Origin: Candidatus Thorarchaeota archaeon
GTDB lineage: Archaea > Asgardarchaeota > Thorarchaeia > Thorarchaeales > Thorarchaeaceae
Direction: 5' to 3'
Assembly (NCBI GenBank): GCA_030612365.1
Contig: JAUWOA010000010.1
Span: 1 to 37,506 of the forward strand
DNA length: 37,506 nt
Positions 24,401-34,455 of the stretch are shown piece by piece. A program made the position numbers and the translations under genes. The notes under the pieces are model-generated. The model searched no databases. It had not been told where the DNA came from and saw only the letters and a program-made list of their open reading frames with translations. Each line of letters opens with the position of its first letter. The first letter of the stretch is position 1.

Positions 24401-24557
24401 CCTGCTCAGAATCAGTATATAATGCGAAGCCACAATTCAGGGTCACAGCAAAGGGTCACATCTTGTGACTATGTTTGGGGAGGCTGACAGTCAAACATAT
24501 TACGGACCATCTTGCGAACCAATGACATACGAAACCATCAATGAGAGGTTGTTGACG

Positions 24558-25439
24558 ATGGAGATAAAGAAGATAGCAGTTCTCGGAGCGGGTCAGATGG
24601 GCAATGGAATCGCCCAAGTCTGCGCGCAAGCCGGCTACGAGGTCACGATGCGAGATATCGCACAGAAATTCTTGGACAATGGCATGGCTACGATAAAGAA
24701 GAACCTAGAGAGAGGCCTCAAGAAAGGGAAAATCACTCAGGAAGAGGTTGACGCAGCTCTTGGCAGAGTTAAACCAGTTCTCGAAATGAAGGATGCTGTG
24801 AAGGATGCGGATCTCATCATCGAAGCAATTCCAGAGATTGTAAAGCTCAAGCTCGACACTTGGAATGAAGTTGACGAACTGGCTCCTAAGGAAGCGTACC
24901 TGGCATCCAATACGTCGAGCATCAGTATCACACAGATGGCTGCTGCAACGAAAAGGCCTGAAAAGTTCGTGGGCTGCCATTTCTTCAATCCAGTTCCTGT
25001 GATGGGCCTCATAGAAATTATCAAAGGCGCCGCAACGAATGACGAATCTGTTGATGTCATAAAGCAGCTCGCTAAGAAGCTGAACAAGCAAACCGTGATT
25101 GTCAATGAAGCGCCTGGCTTTGCAGTGAACCGCCTGCTAGTTCCAGCAATCAATGAAGCAATATTCGCGATTCAAGAGGGAGTTACCACGGTTGAGGATA
25201 TGGACCTCTCAATCAAGCTTGGGTTGAACTGGCCGATGGGTCCGCTCACATTGGCAGACTTCGTGGGTCTGGACACTCTGCTGTACATAAGCGACTACTT
25301 CGTCGATGAATTCAAGGACAGCAAGTACAGAGCACCGGCCCTACTGAGAAAGATGGTGCGCGCCGGATGGATGGGGCGAAAGACCCGAAAGGGCTTCTAC
25401 GATTACTCCGGTGATAAGCCCGTACCACAGCGTTTCTAG
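24558..25439 (+). CDS. 3-hydroxyacyl-CoA dehydrogenase (3-hydroxybutyryl-CoA dehydrogenase-like)
   Basis: IAVLGAGQMGNGIAQVCAQAGYEVTMRDI, SNTSSISITQMAAATKRPEKFVGCHFFNPVPVMGLIEII, GFAVNRLLVPAINEAI. Start at 24558 with GAGAGG upstream instead of ORF-track 24465. Confidence 0.95.
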   Translation: MEIKKIAVLGAGQMGNGIAQVCAQAGYEVTMRDIAQKFLDNGMATIKKNLERGLKKGKITQEEVDAALGRVKPVLEMKDAVKDADLIIEAIPEIVKLKLDTWNEVDELAPKEAYLASNTSSISITQMAAATKRPEKFVGCHFFNPVPVMGLIEIIKGAATNDESVDVIKQLAKKLNKQTVIVNEAPGFAVNRLLVPAINEAIFAIQEGVTTVEDMDLSIKLGLNWPMGPLTLADFVGLDTLLYISDYFVDEFKDSKYRAPALLRKMVRAGWMGRKTRKGFYDYSGDKPVPQRF

Positions 25440-25448
25440 CTTTAGATC

Positions 25449-25505
25449 GAGGGTTGCGTGGACCCCTGCAAAGGATCACGACACCCTCCCTTACTCCTTT
25501 TTTTC
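25449..25505 (+). terminator. Hairpin plus T-tract terminator-like element
   Basis: GAGGGT(25449-25454)...ACCCTC(25483-25488), inner GTG/CAC pairing, followed by a T-rich run (CTCCTTTTTTTCG). Confidence 0.5.
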
Positions 25506-25544
25506 GTCAAGATTAATTAGCGCAGTCCAACAACAGCAAGAACA

Positions 25545-26396
25545 GTGTCTGAAATGAAGCATGAAGAGAGTGAGTACATCGGATATGATGGAACCAGAAT
25601 GTTCATGCATGTCTGGCTCCCGAACCGCGAGATACCTCGTGCTCTGCTAGTCGCGATACACGGCCTAAGCAGCCACGGAGGAGGCTTACAAGGCATTGGT
25701 GAATTTCTTGCAGAGAAAGGTTTGGCTGTCTTCGCGCCGGACATGAGGGGCTTCGGTCACTATTCCGGTTTGAAAGGCCATGTTATGAACTTCGATGAAT
25801 TCACCGAAGATCTGCAGAACATCATCATGCAAGTCAAAGATCGTTTCCTCAATACTCTCACATTCCTCTACGGGATTTCATTGGGCGGCCTCCAAGTGAT
25901 AAGATACGTGACGAGATATCCAAAAATGGTCGATGGATTGATGCTCACTTGCCCTGCAGTATCTGAAACCTTGGATATCGGACTGGGCACAAGGATACTT
26001 GCTGAGCTGCTTTCTGTGCTGAATGTAAAGAAATATTTCTCAAACCCCAGCAGTCATGAAGATAGCACGCGTTCTCCCGAGGCGGTGAAAAGGTATGAAG
26101 AGGATCCCCTGCGATTTGAGTCTGTTACTCCCCGGTTCGGCATCTCCGGCTTAAAGGCCTCGAAGGATGCATTCCATGCCGCACAACAAATCACGTTGCC
26201 AGTTTTTATTCAACAGGCAGGCGATGATAAGCTAGTGTCACCGGAGAAGAGTAAGACATTCTTTGATAACCTCAAGTCCGAGGATAAGACCTGGAGACTC
26301 TACGAAGGTCTTTATCACTCACTTCCGGATGAGCCAGAAAAGGCCATGGTTCTGGGAGACATGAACGCTTGGCTTGAGAAGAGGTTGCCTAGATAG
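25545..26396 (+). CDS. Alpha/beta hydrolase (lysophospholipase/monoglyceride lipase-like), copy 1
   Basis: HGLSSHGGGLQGIGEFLAEKGLAVFAPDMRGFGHYSG; nucleophile elbow YGISLGGLQ. Confidence 0.9.
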   Translation: MSEMKHEESEYIGYDGTRMFMHVWLPNREIPRALLVAIHGLSSHGGGLQGIGEFLAEKGLAVFAPDMRGFGHYSGLKGHVMNFDEFTEDLQNIIMQVKDRFLNTLTFLYGISLGGLQVIRYVTRYPKMVDGLMLTCPAVSETLDIGLGTRILAELLSVLNVKKYFSNPSSHEDSTRSPEAVKRYEEDPLRFESVTPRFGISGLKASKDAFHAAQQITLPVFIQQAGDDKLVSPEKSKTFFDNLKSEDKTWRLYEGLYHSLPDEPEKAMVLGDMNAWLEKRLPR

Positions 26397-26446
26397 GAGC
26401 CGCACAGAGTCCGCAAGACAAATAGCACAGGAAGCACTCTACCAGA

Positions 26447-27298
26447 GTGGTGGTCATAATGAAGACTGAAGAGAGTGAATATGTTGGACATGATGGAACA
26501 AAGATGTTCCTTCGCGCATGGCTTCCTGATACTGAATCGCGCGCGCTTGTGATAGGGATCCATGGACTTGGGTCCCACAGCGGCCTGATGTCGTTCCACG
26601 GCGAGAGTTTCGCAACGAAGGGTATGTCATTCTTCGCACCGGATTTGCGGGGTTTTGGCAAGAATCCGGGTTTGAAGGGGCATGTTGAGAGATTTGATGA
26701 GTATATAGAAGACATGAATAGTCTAGTTACACAGCTCAAGGACAGAATGCCAGGCAAACCCACATACATGTTTGGACATTCTCTTGGGGGTTTGCACGTC
26801 ATCAGATACGCCGCCACATATCAGGATGAGCTTGATGGGATCATTATTCCGTGTCCTGCCGTGTCGGAGAGGTTGGAGGTAAGTGCAGGGCTCAGGATGA
26901 TGGCAAAACTTCTCTCCAAACTCAATATCAAGAAGACCTTCAACAACGGCATCAACTTCGATCTGCTCTCACGAAACCCTGAGGTTGTCAAGCGAAATCT
27001 GGAAGACCCGCTTAGAGTAGACGATGTGACTCCGCGCTTCGCCACTGAAGGGCTAGCAGCTCGTGTGAAAGGAGCCAACCTGGGTCCGAAGATCACACAG
27101 CCAGTTCTAATGCAGCAAGCAGGGGATGACCTCATACTTATTCCGGAGGAGAACAAGGCGTTCTTCGATACAATAGCCTCTACTGACAAGACATTCAAGC
27201 TCTATCCGGGTCTCTACCATGATCCCTTCGAGGAACCAGGCGGGGACGAGCTCGTGGCAGATATGTTCTCCTGGCTTGAAGAGAGGCTGCCGCTGTAA
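26447..27298 (+). CDS. Alpha/beta hydrolase (lysophospholipase/monoglyceride lipase-like), copy 2
   Basis: HGLGSHSGLMSFHGESFATKGMSFFAPDLRGFGKNPG; nucleophile elbow FGHSLGGLH; colinear with copy 1, also 283 aa. Confidence 0.9.
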   Translation: MVVIMKTEESEYVGHDGTKMFLRAWLPDTESRALVIGIHGLGSHSGLMSFHGESFATKGMSFFAPDLRGFGKNPGLKGHVERFDEYIEDMNSLVTQLKDRMPGKPTYMFGHSLGGLHVIRYAATYQDELDGIIIPCPAVSERLEVSAGLRMMAKLLSKLNIKKTFNNGINFDLLSRNPEVVKRNLEDPLRVDDVTPRFATEGLAARVKGANLGPKITQPVLMQQAGDDLILIPEENKAFFDTIASTDKTFKLYPGLYHDPFEEPGGDELVADMFSWLEERLPL

Positions 27299-27307
27299 CC
27301 CGTTAAG

Positions 27308-30139
27308 CTATGTGTTAGTTTTGGCAGCAGCTGCGAGTTTCTTTTCCTTGTGGTGACCAAACAGAATGTGAGGCGGTATCAAGAGCGCTGGTATGCAGGC
27401 GATAGCAATCACTGCCCAGTCCAGCGGATATAGCGGAACGCACTGGAACAAGACCGCCACAAATGGCACGTAAATGGTAACCAAAGTTAGTACAACAGAA
27501 AACAGAACTGCAATCATCAGCGCCTTCGACCCGGTGATGTCGGTCTTCCAGACGGGATGGTACTCATCCCGACAGTTCCAAACAAAAAGCAGTTCAAAGA
27601 AGACAACACTTGCGAAAACTGTTGTACGCGCATGCGTTAGCACATAATCCCAAGTCAGACCAGTAACACTTGACACATCTGTCGTCCAGTTCACCATGGG
27701 TCCAGTAAGACCAGGAATCCAACCTCCATACACAGATAGAGACCAGAAGAATGCGGTAGCTGAGGCCAAGAATGCAACAAACCCAGCCACAAGGATGAAA
27801 GACACCATACCTCGGTCCATCATCTTTATGCCAGGTTTCCTTGGAGGCCGATTCATCACACCCTTCTCAGGAGGGTCGACGCCCAGAGCCAGAGCAGGGA
27901 ATCCGTCAGTGGCAAGATTCAACCAGAGTATCTGAATTGCTGTGATTGGCAAGGGCAGGCCAATCATTATGATTGTGAAGATGAGGAACAACTCATCGAA
28001 GTTGGCCGCCAGCAAGAAGCGGACGAATTTGCGGATGTTGGAATAGATCTCCCTACCCTTCTCAACAGCCGAAACAATGGTTGCGAAATTGTCGTCGACC
28101 AGTATAACGTCAGAGGCTTCCTTCGTGACGTCAGCCCCCCGTATTCCCATCGCGATTCCTACGTCTGCGGCTTTTACGGCAGGAGCGTCATTGACACCGT
28201 CGCCTGTCATGGCAACGACTTGATCATGGCCTTTGAGTGCCTCGACTATACGTAGTTTGTGTTCAGGAGCCACCCTTGCATATACGTTGCATGTATCAAC
28301 AATGGCGTTAAACTCTTCGTCAGTCATATCATCAATCATGGTCCCGGTGATGACTTGACCATCACGTTCAATGAGACCGACTTCATGGGCAATGGCTCGT
28401 GCTGTGAGTTCGTGGTCGCCGGTTATCATGATTGGACGAATTCCCGCCTTTGCGCATGTAGCCATCGCTTCAAGAACCTCATCGCGCGGTGGGTCGAACA
28501 TTCCCTGAAGCCCAACAAATACAAGGTCCTTCTCTACCTCCTCGGCGTCCCAATCGGGAATCTCGTGATCGAGGTCTCTGTAGGCGAAAGCCAAAATCCG
28601 AAGGGCTTTCGCAGCGAAACCGGCGGCTACTTCGAGGATGCCCTCACGCTTAGTCTCATCCAATGGTCTAACAGTGCCATTCTCGTAGATGTGACTACAG
28701 AGAGATAAGAGGATCTCTGGAGCACCCTTGGAAAACGCCGTTAGGTTTTCTTCGGGACCCTTGCAGATGGAGGTCATCCTTTTCCTAGCTGAGTCGAAAG
28801 AGATCTCCGTTATCTCCGTATACGTATTCCACGTTTTGTCGTATGATACACCAGCCTTTTCTGCCACCACCAATAGAGCGCCTTCGGTCGGATCGCCTAC
28901 AATGGCCCAATCTCCTGCGCCCGACAGATCTTCCTGAAGCAAGGCATTGCTGCAGAGTTGACCTATCTCGATTAGCTTGATGACGTGAGGGTCTTGATGA
29001 ACGTCAAACTCCTTGTCTGCTTGGAAGAACTGCCCTTCCTTGTTATACCCGACGCCTGTCACGTCGATGGTCATACCATTGACGAAGAAATTCGTCACCG
29101 TCATTTCATTCTTGGTGATGGTCCCCGTCTTGTCAGAAGCAATGACAGTGGTAGAGCCAAGGGTTTCGACAGACGGGAGTCTACGGACAATTGCGTTTCT
29201 TTGGACCATTCGCTGAACTCCGATGGCAAGCGTTATTGTGACAACCGCAGGGAGTCCCTCAGGGATGGCCGAGACTGCAAGGGCGATTGCAGTCAGCAGC
29301 ATCTCCATCAGCTCTCCTACATTGCGAAGTACCTCTGCGGCGAAAACGATTACAACCAGTATGATTACAAGAATTCCTAGCTTCTTTCCCAAGTCTTCAA
29401 GGTCATGCTGGAGAGGAGTCATGTCCTTCTCGCTCTCTTGAACCATCTCGGCGATTTTGCCGAACTCGGTATTCATTCCAGTAGCTGTGACAACAGCTCG
29501 GCCCTTGCCGGACACGATTGTCGTGCCAGAGAACACCATGTTGGTCATATCAGCTATTACAGGATTGCGAAGATGAATCGGGTCGTCAATCTTACGTACT
29601 GCCATCGATTCACCAGTGAGAACTGCTTCGTCTACGCCGAATCCAACAGAATAGACCACCCTGCCATCCGCTGGGACGCGAGCTCCTGACTCAAGCGCAA
29701 CAATATCACCTGGGACTAGTTCTTTCGAGTCGATATCTATCCACAGACCATCTCTCATGACGAGGGCTCGTGGTGCAGCCATCTCCTTGAGAGCCTCAAG
29801 AGCCTGCTCCGACTTATACTCCTGAACAAAACCGAATACTGAATTGAAGATGACAATCGCAGAGATCACGATTGCGTCAATAAACCCATGACCCCCTTCA
29901 CCCACAATTGATGTGAAAACGGAGATGACTATGGCAACTAGAAGGATGATGACCATGGGGTCAGTGAATTGCCGCAGGAACATTCGGAGGGGCCCGATAC
30001 GGTCAATAGCGACTAGCTCATTGTACCCATAGGTCTCGAGACGTGTCTGCGCCTCGGAACTGGAGATTCCCTCCATCGTAGTGTCGAGATGTTTCATTGC
30101 GTATTCGACATCGTTGCTGTGCCAGTTATGTTCGGACAT
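27308..30139 (-). CDS. P-type cation ATPase, P2A/SERCA-like Ca2+ pump
   Basis: SDKTGTITKNEMTV phosphorylation site, PEGLPA, MTGDGVNDAPAVKAADVGIAMG, NLATDGFPALALGVDPPEKG. Confidence 0.93.
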   Translation of the reverse strand: MSEHNWHSNDVEYAMKHLDTTMEGISSSEAQTRLETYGYNELVAIDRIGPLRMFLRQFTDPMVIILLVAIVISVFTSIVGEGGHGFIDAIVISAIVIFNSVFGFVQEYKSEQALEALKEMAAPRALVMRDGLWIDIDSKELVPGDIVALESGARVPADGRVVYSVGFGVDEAVLTGESMAVRKIDDPIHLRNPVIADMTNMVFSGTTIVSGKGRAVVTATGMNTEFGKIAEMVQESEKDMTPLQHDLEDLGKKLGILVIILVVIVFAAEVLRNVGELMEMLLTAIALAVSAIPEGLPAVVTITLAIGVQRMVQRNAIVRRLPSVETLGSTTVIASDKTGTITKNEMTVTNFFVNGMTIDVTGVGYNKEGQFFQADKEFDVHQDPHVIKLIEIGQLCSNALLQEDLSGAGDWAIVGDPTEGALLVVAEKAGVSYDKTWNTYTEITEISFDSARKRMTSICKGPEENLTAFSKGAPEILLSLCSHIYENGTVRPLDETKREGILEVAAGFAAKALRILAFAYRDLDHEIPDWDAEEVEKDLVFVGLQGMFDPPRDEVLEAMATCAKAGIRPIMITGDHELTARAIAHEVGLIERDGQVITGTMIDDMTDEEFNAIVDTCNVYARVAPEHKLRIVEALKGHDQVVAMTGDGVNDAPAVKAADVGIAMGIRGADVTKEASDVILVDDNFATIVSAVEKGREIYSNIRKFVRFLLAANFDELFLIFTIIMIGLPLPITAIQILWLNLATDGFPALALGVDPPEKGVMNRPPRKPGIKMMDRGMVSFILVAGFVAFLASATAFFWSLSVYGGWIPGLTGPMVNWTTDVSSVTGLTWDYVLTHARTTVFASVVFFELLFVWNCRDEYHPVWKTDITGSKALMIAVLFSVVLTLVTIYVPFVAVLFQCVPLYPLDWAVIAIACIPALLIPPHILFGHHKEKKLAAAAKTNT

Positions 30140-30315
30140 GCTGTGCGCTCCGAGGTCTAGTCAGATTGCAGACCTTTGCTAGGTGAGGTGCGGCAAATAT
30201 TCGATAGAAATACCTTTCGGCATAGACTGTCCCCTTCAATCCATTCCTCTGACGAAAGGATTAAGAGATTGCCAGAACACGCAGCCGAACGTTTCCGGAA
30301 GGAAGATGACTAGAC

Positions 30316-30912
30316 ATGAGTGAGAAGTCCAAATTCAGCTTCAAGTGCCTTGAACAGAAATGCGATACAAAAGCTTGCCATATTCGACGCCGCATCAATA
30401 TCACCATGAGTGATATCGCAAGATGGACAAGTCAGAACTACCTTTCTCAGATCCTACCTGGCATAACTCTAAGCATGCCATCTAATGAAAATGAACCTCT
30501 CGCTCTTACGACTCTTCGAAAGCCTTTGGAGAGCGACCCAGAGCAGACTGCATGCATCTTTTATCATGAAGAGTCAAATGGGTGCACAATAAGGTACTCG
30601 CGGCCCATCTCTTGCAGAGCATTCCCGCTCGAATACAACGGCGAGAAATACTTCTTGAGCGATAAGAACTGTCCCGGTGTCGGTGAAGGAGAAGTCAACA
30701 AAGACGCCTTGAAGGAGGCAAGAGACCTTGCCGAACAGGAGTACAGAGAGAAAATCGAAACGCTGGCGGCCTTGCCAGGCGTTTACTCCATCTTTATGGG
30801 AATGATGATAAGACAGTCTGCAGAGGCAATGAAGGACTTGCCAGAAGACGATAAGAAGCACATTGAAGACATCATGTCCAAATCATCAGCCGATAAGAAG
30901 CAGGACGAATAA
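30316..30912 (+). CDS. YkgJ-like cysteine cluster protein
   Basis: Cys spacing CLEQKCDTKAC...CIFYHEESNGCTIRYSRPISCRAFP...CPGVGEG. Confidence 0.75.
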   Translation: MSEKSKFSFKCLEQKCDTKACHIRRRINITMSDIARWTSQNYLSQILPGITLSMPSNENEPLALTTLRKPLESDPEQTACIFYHEESNGCTIRYSRPISCRAFPLEYNGEKYFLSDKNCPGVGEGEVNKDALKEARDLAEQEYREKIETLAALPGVYSIFMGMMIRQSAEAMKDLPEDDKKHIEDIMSKSSADKKQDE

Positions 30913-30922
30913 CCATCCAGAT

Positions 30923-32032
30923 CTAGACATCAATCTGGATTAGGCTCCTTGGCGAGTAGGTCAACACCTCTGGTCCACCATCCTTCACGCAAACCAGGTC
31001 TTCAACCCTGATTCCGAATTTACCTTCCAGATAGATGCCAGGTTCAACACTGTGAGTCATACCCACTCTAAGTTCACACGGATTTCCTCGGACGAGATAA
31101 GGTGGCTCATGTACTTCGATGCCGATACCGTGCCCCAGCCGGTGCGTGAAGTACTCGCCATATCCGGACTCTTCGATTATGCGGCGCGCAATGCTGTCAG
31201 CTTTGCCGCAGGCAAGTCCAGGGGCTATCTTCTCAATGGCAGTCTGTTCAGCCTTCAACACCACAGAGTGAACCCGTTTCTGTTCGTCCGTGGGTTCACC
31301 AGCGACTCCCACTCTAGTCATGTCAGTGTTATAGCCGCCTAGTGAACAACCGCAATCTAAGAGAACAATATCGTGCTTACTCAGCTCCCTGGTTGACGGA
31401 TGAGCATGGGGGAGGGCACTGTTCGCCCCAAACTGAACAGCTGCAAATGTTGGTTTAGCGTCCAGACGGATTGTTTCGTTTTGGACTATCTGCTTCATCT
31501 CCATCTCAGTCATTCCCAGCTGTGCCTTCCTGAAGGCCAACATGACCGCGTCATCGATAATTCGCCCTGCCTTCTTGATGAGGTCTAATTCTGCTTCACT
31601 CTTGATGAGTCGCATCTCACCAAGATAGGGAGTTAGCGATACAGTACTCTTGAACTCCCCAATAGCTTTCTCAAGAGACCAGTATACACCAAGGGGCAGA
31701 CTGTTATCAAGAAGAACCGAATAACCTGCCGTCTTTGAACTGAGTGTTTCTGAGATTAGCGAGTATGGGTTTTCCTCCTCCTCCCAAGGCAAGATCTCGT
31801 CAATCCAAGTCCCACTTGAGAGGTTAGAAACCTCAAATGCGGGAGCTATCATCGTAGGCGCATCATCTGCTGTGAGAAGCAAACCAACAAGACGTTCACG
31901 CATCTCCAGATCCAGACCCGTGAGATACTGAAAGGCTGGCGAAGGCGTGAGAAACACAAAATCCGAACCAGTCGCCCGGATATGGTTTCTGACTTGATCC
32001 ACTCTCTTCTGAAAGACCTTGTCTTCGAGCAT
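30923..32032 (-). CDS. M24 family metallopeptidase (Xaa-Pro aminopeptidase/dipeptidase)
   Basis: Metal-ligand pattern LLDCGCSLGGYNTDMTR, HRLGHGIGIEVHEPP, HSVEPGIYL, GIRVEDLV. Confidence 0.92.
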   Translation of the reverse strand: MLEDKVFQKRVDQVRNHIRATGSDFVFLTPSPAFQYLTGLDLEMRERLVGLLLTADDAPTMIAPAFEVSNLSSGTWIDEILPWEEEENPYSLISETLSSKTAGYSVLLDNSLPLGVYWSLEKAIGEFKSTVSLTPYLGEMRLIKSEAELDLIKKAGRIIDDAVMLAFRKAQLGMTEMEMKQIVQNETIRLDAKPTFAAVQFGANSALPHAHPSTRELSKHDIVLLDCGCSLGGYNTDMTRVGVAGEPTDEQKRVHSVVLKAEQTAIEKIAPGLACGKADSIARRIIEESGYGEYFTHRLGHGIGIEVHEPPYLVRGNPCELRVGMTHSVEPGIYLEGKFGIRVEDLVCVKDGGPEVLTYSPRSLIQIDV

Positions 32033-32135
32033 ATGTCAGCTCTCTCTACGCTTCATACTAGACGTGACCAAGCAAATAATGCTGACGGTTTGTGTCTTCA
32101 GACTGGTTTCCTAAGACCTAGAGTTAATAGGGGAG

Positions 32136-33512
32136 ATGTCTGACCGGGGGTCTACTTCGGGAAGGTTACTCATGGAACAGGATGCAGCCCAGCAACGCAC
32201 CAAGAAGATTCCGCCAAGAGCATATCTCCTGGGATCGCTGCTGAGTTCTGCTCAGGGCATGTATGCTCCATTCATGATGACATACATGATTGATATGAAC
32301 GCCAGCTTCACTGAGCTAGGAGCTTTCCGCAGCGTGGGCAACATTGCGCCCGCCATCCTGCAGCCAGCGTGGGGTGCTGGTTCTGACAAGGTAGGGCACA
32401 GAAACCTATTCGTGGCGTTTGGTAGTCTAACTGGGCTTCTCACGGTGTATCTGTTCCTCTGGGCTAGGACACCATTTGAGATGATTGTCCTTTACGCAAT
32501 TCAATCCATGCTCTTCAGTATCCAAATACCAACTTGGCTCTCCCTTGTAGGCAGCTTCATTGATGAAGACAATAGAGGCAATGAACTAGGGCGTTTCGAA
32601 ATGGTCACTCGACTGACCGCTCTTACCGCCACGTTAGTGTCCGGATTCCTCATCGGACTAGAGGGCTTGGTCACCTTGCTACGAAATACGCTGGGCGGTG
32701 TGGGAGTCATTCTTTTGCCCCCATCAGAAGCACTGGGTGAGCCATACTACATTTCATTCTATCTTACTGCCATTCTGGGTATCATAGCCGCGTTGATTTC
32801 AATCACAATCCATGAGAAGCCACTTAGCAAGGTCAAGAAGAGGGAGTTTCCACCTATCCTCCGGTTACTTAGAACACCCGGAGACTTTAGGAGATTCTGT
32901 CTTGTCACCATATTATTCTCATTCGCCATGGCCATGTCGTGGCCGTATTTCACCGTGATTCTGTATGGTAGACTAGGGGCCACACATTTTGGCGTAGGAA
33001 TTGCATCAGCAATAATGGCCCTAAGCGTCATTGTATTTACCGTTCCATTTGGACGCCTCAGTGATCGAATAGGTAGAAAACCCCTAATCGTTTTTGGTCG
33101 CGGTATTCTCTTCCTTGTTCCATTGCTCTACGCCTTCGCACCTAATGTATACTGGATTTATGCAGCCAACGCAATTGCAGGTATCTCCATGGCGTCATCA
33201 TGGAATGCACTCACTGCATACATCTATGACATTGCACCGGAGGAGGAAAGAGGGGCTCATTTGGCGGTCTACAATATGTTCATCGGAATTGTCTTTCTTT
33301 CAGGCTCGCTTGTAGCGGGAGTGCTTGGTGACGTCATCGGGGTTTTCATGGAGGAGTACGCAGTCGCTTTCACGATGCTAGTAGCAAGCGGAGTGCTCAG
33401 GTTTGTATCTTCATTTTTCTACTTGCTGCTTCGAGAGCCTCGGGACTACGCATCCAACTTCTGGGCAGAACTGAGAGGGTTTATTCACAGGGAGAGACTC
33501 GATTATCCGTAG
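32136..33512 (+). CDS. MFS transporter
   Basis: 458 aa, about 12 hydrophobic segments; PFGRLSDRIGRKPLIVFGRGILF MFS signature. ATG 32172 is an alternative start. Confidence 0.88.
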   Translation: MSDRGSTSGRLLMEQDAAQQRTKKIPPRAYLLGSLLSSAQGMYAPFMMTYMIDMNASFTELGAFRSVGNIAPAILQPAWGAGSDKVGHRNLFVAFGSLTGLLTVYLFLWARTPFEMIVLYAIQSMLFSIQIPTWLSLVGSFIDEDNRGNELGRFEMVTRLTALTATLVSGFLIGLEGLVTLLRNTLGGVGVILLPPSEALGEPYYISFYLTAILGIIAALISITIHEKPLSKVKKREFPPILRLLRTPGDFRRFCLVTILFSFAMAMSWPYFTVILYGRLGATHFGVGIASAIMALSVIVFTVPFGRLSDRIGRKPLIVFGRGILFLVPLLYAFAPNVYWIYAANAIAGISMASSWNALTAYIYDIAPEEERGAHLAVYNMFIGIVFLSGSLVAGVLGDVIGVFMEEYAVAFTMLVASGVLRFVSSFFYLLLREPRDYASNFWAELRGFIHRERLDYP

Positions 33513-33532
33513 GCTTATTAGGAGATGGAAAA

Positions 33533-33553
33533 GTACTTAGTGTCACTATGTAC
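33533..33553. promoter_or_regulatory. Candidate PadR operator: GTACTTAGTGTCACTATGTAC
   Basis: 21-bp palindrome GTAC-N-TAGTG-N-CACTA-N-GTAC, ~70 bp upstream of the PadR start. Confidence 0.5.
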
Positions 33554-33622
33554 TGCCCGGTTACAGGATTAGCAAAATATGCTGATTGGAACCTGTGACT
33601 GAACTTCAGAGGATTGTAGGAA

Positions 33623-33976
33623 TTGAAGAAGGCTCCAAACTTCGAAGACAGTTGGAAGGTCGAGATTCGGAGAGGAGTTCTTCAATATGCAGTTCTAGCC
33701 ATTGTCAGTCGGCACAAGGAAGAGGGCATTCACGGATATGGAATAGCTCGCGAATTGGAAGAGAAAACGGACGGTCTTCTTGAAGTTAAAGAAGGAACGT
33801 TGTACCCCATACTGCATAGACTTCGCAAGGAGAGGCTCTTGAACGTTAGAACAGAGAAATCAGAAACAGGGCCTGTTCGTAAGGTGTATGTATTGACAGG
33901 GGACGGTGATCGGGTCTATCGAGAGCTTACAGTTATTCTTGATTCTATTAATGAGAAGTTGGAGGCTTTGCGATGA
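33623..33976 (+). CDS. PadR family transcriptional regulator
   Basis: GVLQYAVLAIVSR...IHGYGIARELEEKTDGLLEVKEGTLYPILHRLRKERLL: PadR winged helix. TTG start; ends in ATGA overlap with next gene. Confidence 0.92.
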   Translation: MKKAPNFEDSWKVEIRRGVLQYAVLAIVSRHKEEGIHGYGIARELEEKTDGLLEVKEGTLYPILHRLRKERLLNVRTEKSETGPVRKVYVLTGDGDRVYRELTVILDSINEKLEALR

Positions 33977-34440
33977 ATGAGAGAGAAATTACGCAGACTA
34001 TAGAGGAGTACATCAAGAACGTTAGTCGAGTTCTACCGTCAGGTTTTGAAACTGAGGACATGCTTGAGGAACTCAGGATTCACATTAGCGAAGCCTTTTC
34101 GGATAAGATTCAGAAAAAACCTTTAGCCAACAAAATCGACCTCTTGAGAGAGGTATTGAACGATCTAGGTGAGCCAAAGGAGATAGCTGAGGAGTTCAAA
34201 AGAACTGGCGTTCGTCTTCAGGAGCAGGGAGGAGATGATGAGAAGGCATTCTGGCTGATAGCGCGATTCATCATCAATATGGTTGTGGTTGTTGCTGCAT
34301 CATGGTTCGTGTCAAACCTCCCTGATGCTGGAATATCCTTCTATTGGGCACTTGCCGTTTTTCTTGTGTTTGGTCTTGCTGAGTGGTTCATTCGAGCTCG
34401 GCAGATGCGAGAAGCCAGTCGGATAGAGGTGCAAAACTAG
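33973..34440 (+). CDS. PadR-associated HAAS-like (DUF1700-type) membrane protein
   Basis: N-terminal helical region (ITQTIEEYIKNVSRVLP...LREVLNDLGEPKEIAEEF) then two TM segments; 4-bp overlap with padR. Confidence 0.75.
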   Translation: MNEREITQTIEEYIKNVSRVLPSGFETEDMLEELRIHISEAFSDKIQKKPLANKIDLLREVLNDLGEPKEIAEEFKRTGVRLQEQGGDDEKAFWLIARFIINMVVVVAASWFVSNLPDAGISFYWALAVFLVFGLAEWFIRARQMREASRIEVQN

Positions 34441-34455
34441 GAGATAGCGGCGAGC

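Noticed and set aside
28259-28708. Plus-strand 149-aa ORF inside the P-type ATPase
   Set aside because: Antisense shadow of a strongly supported ATPase; no motif.
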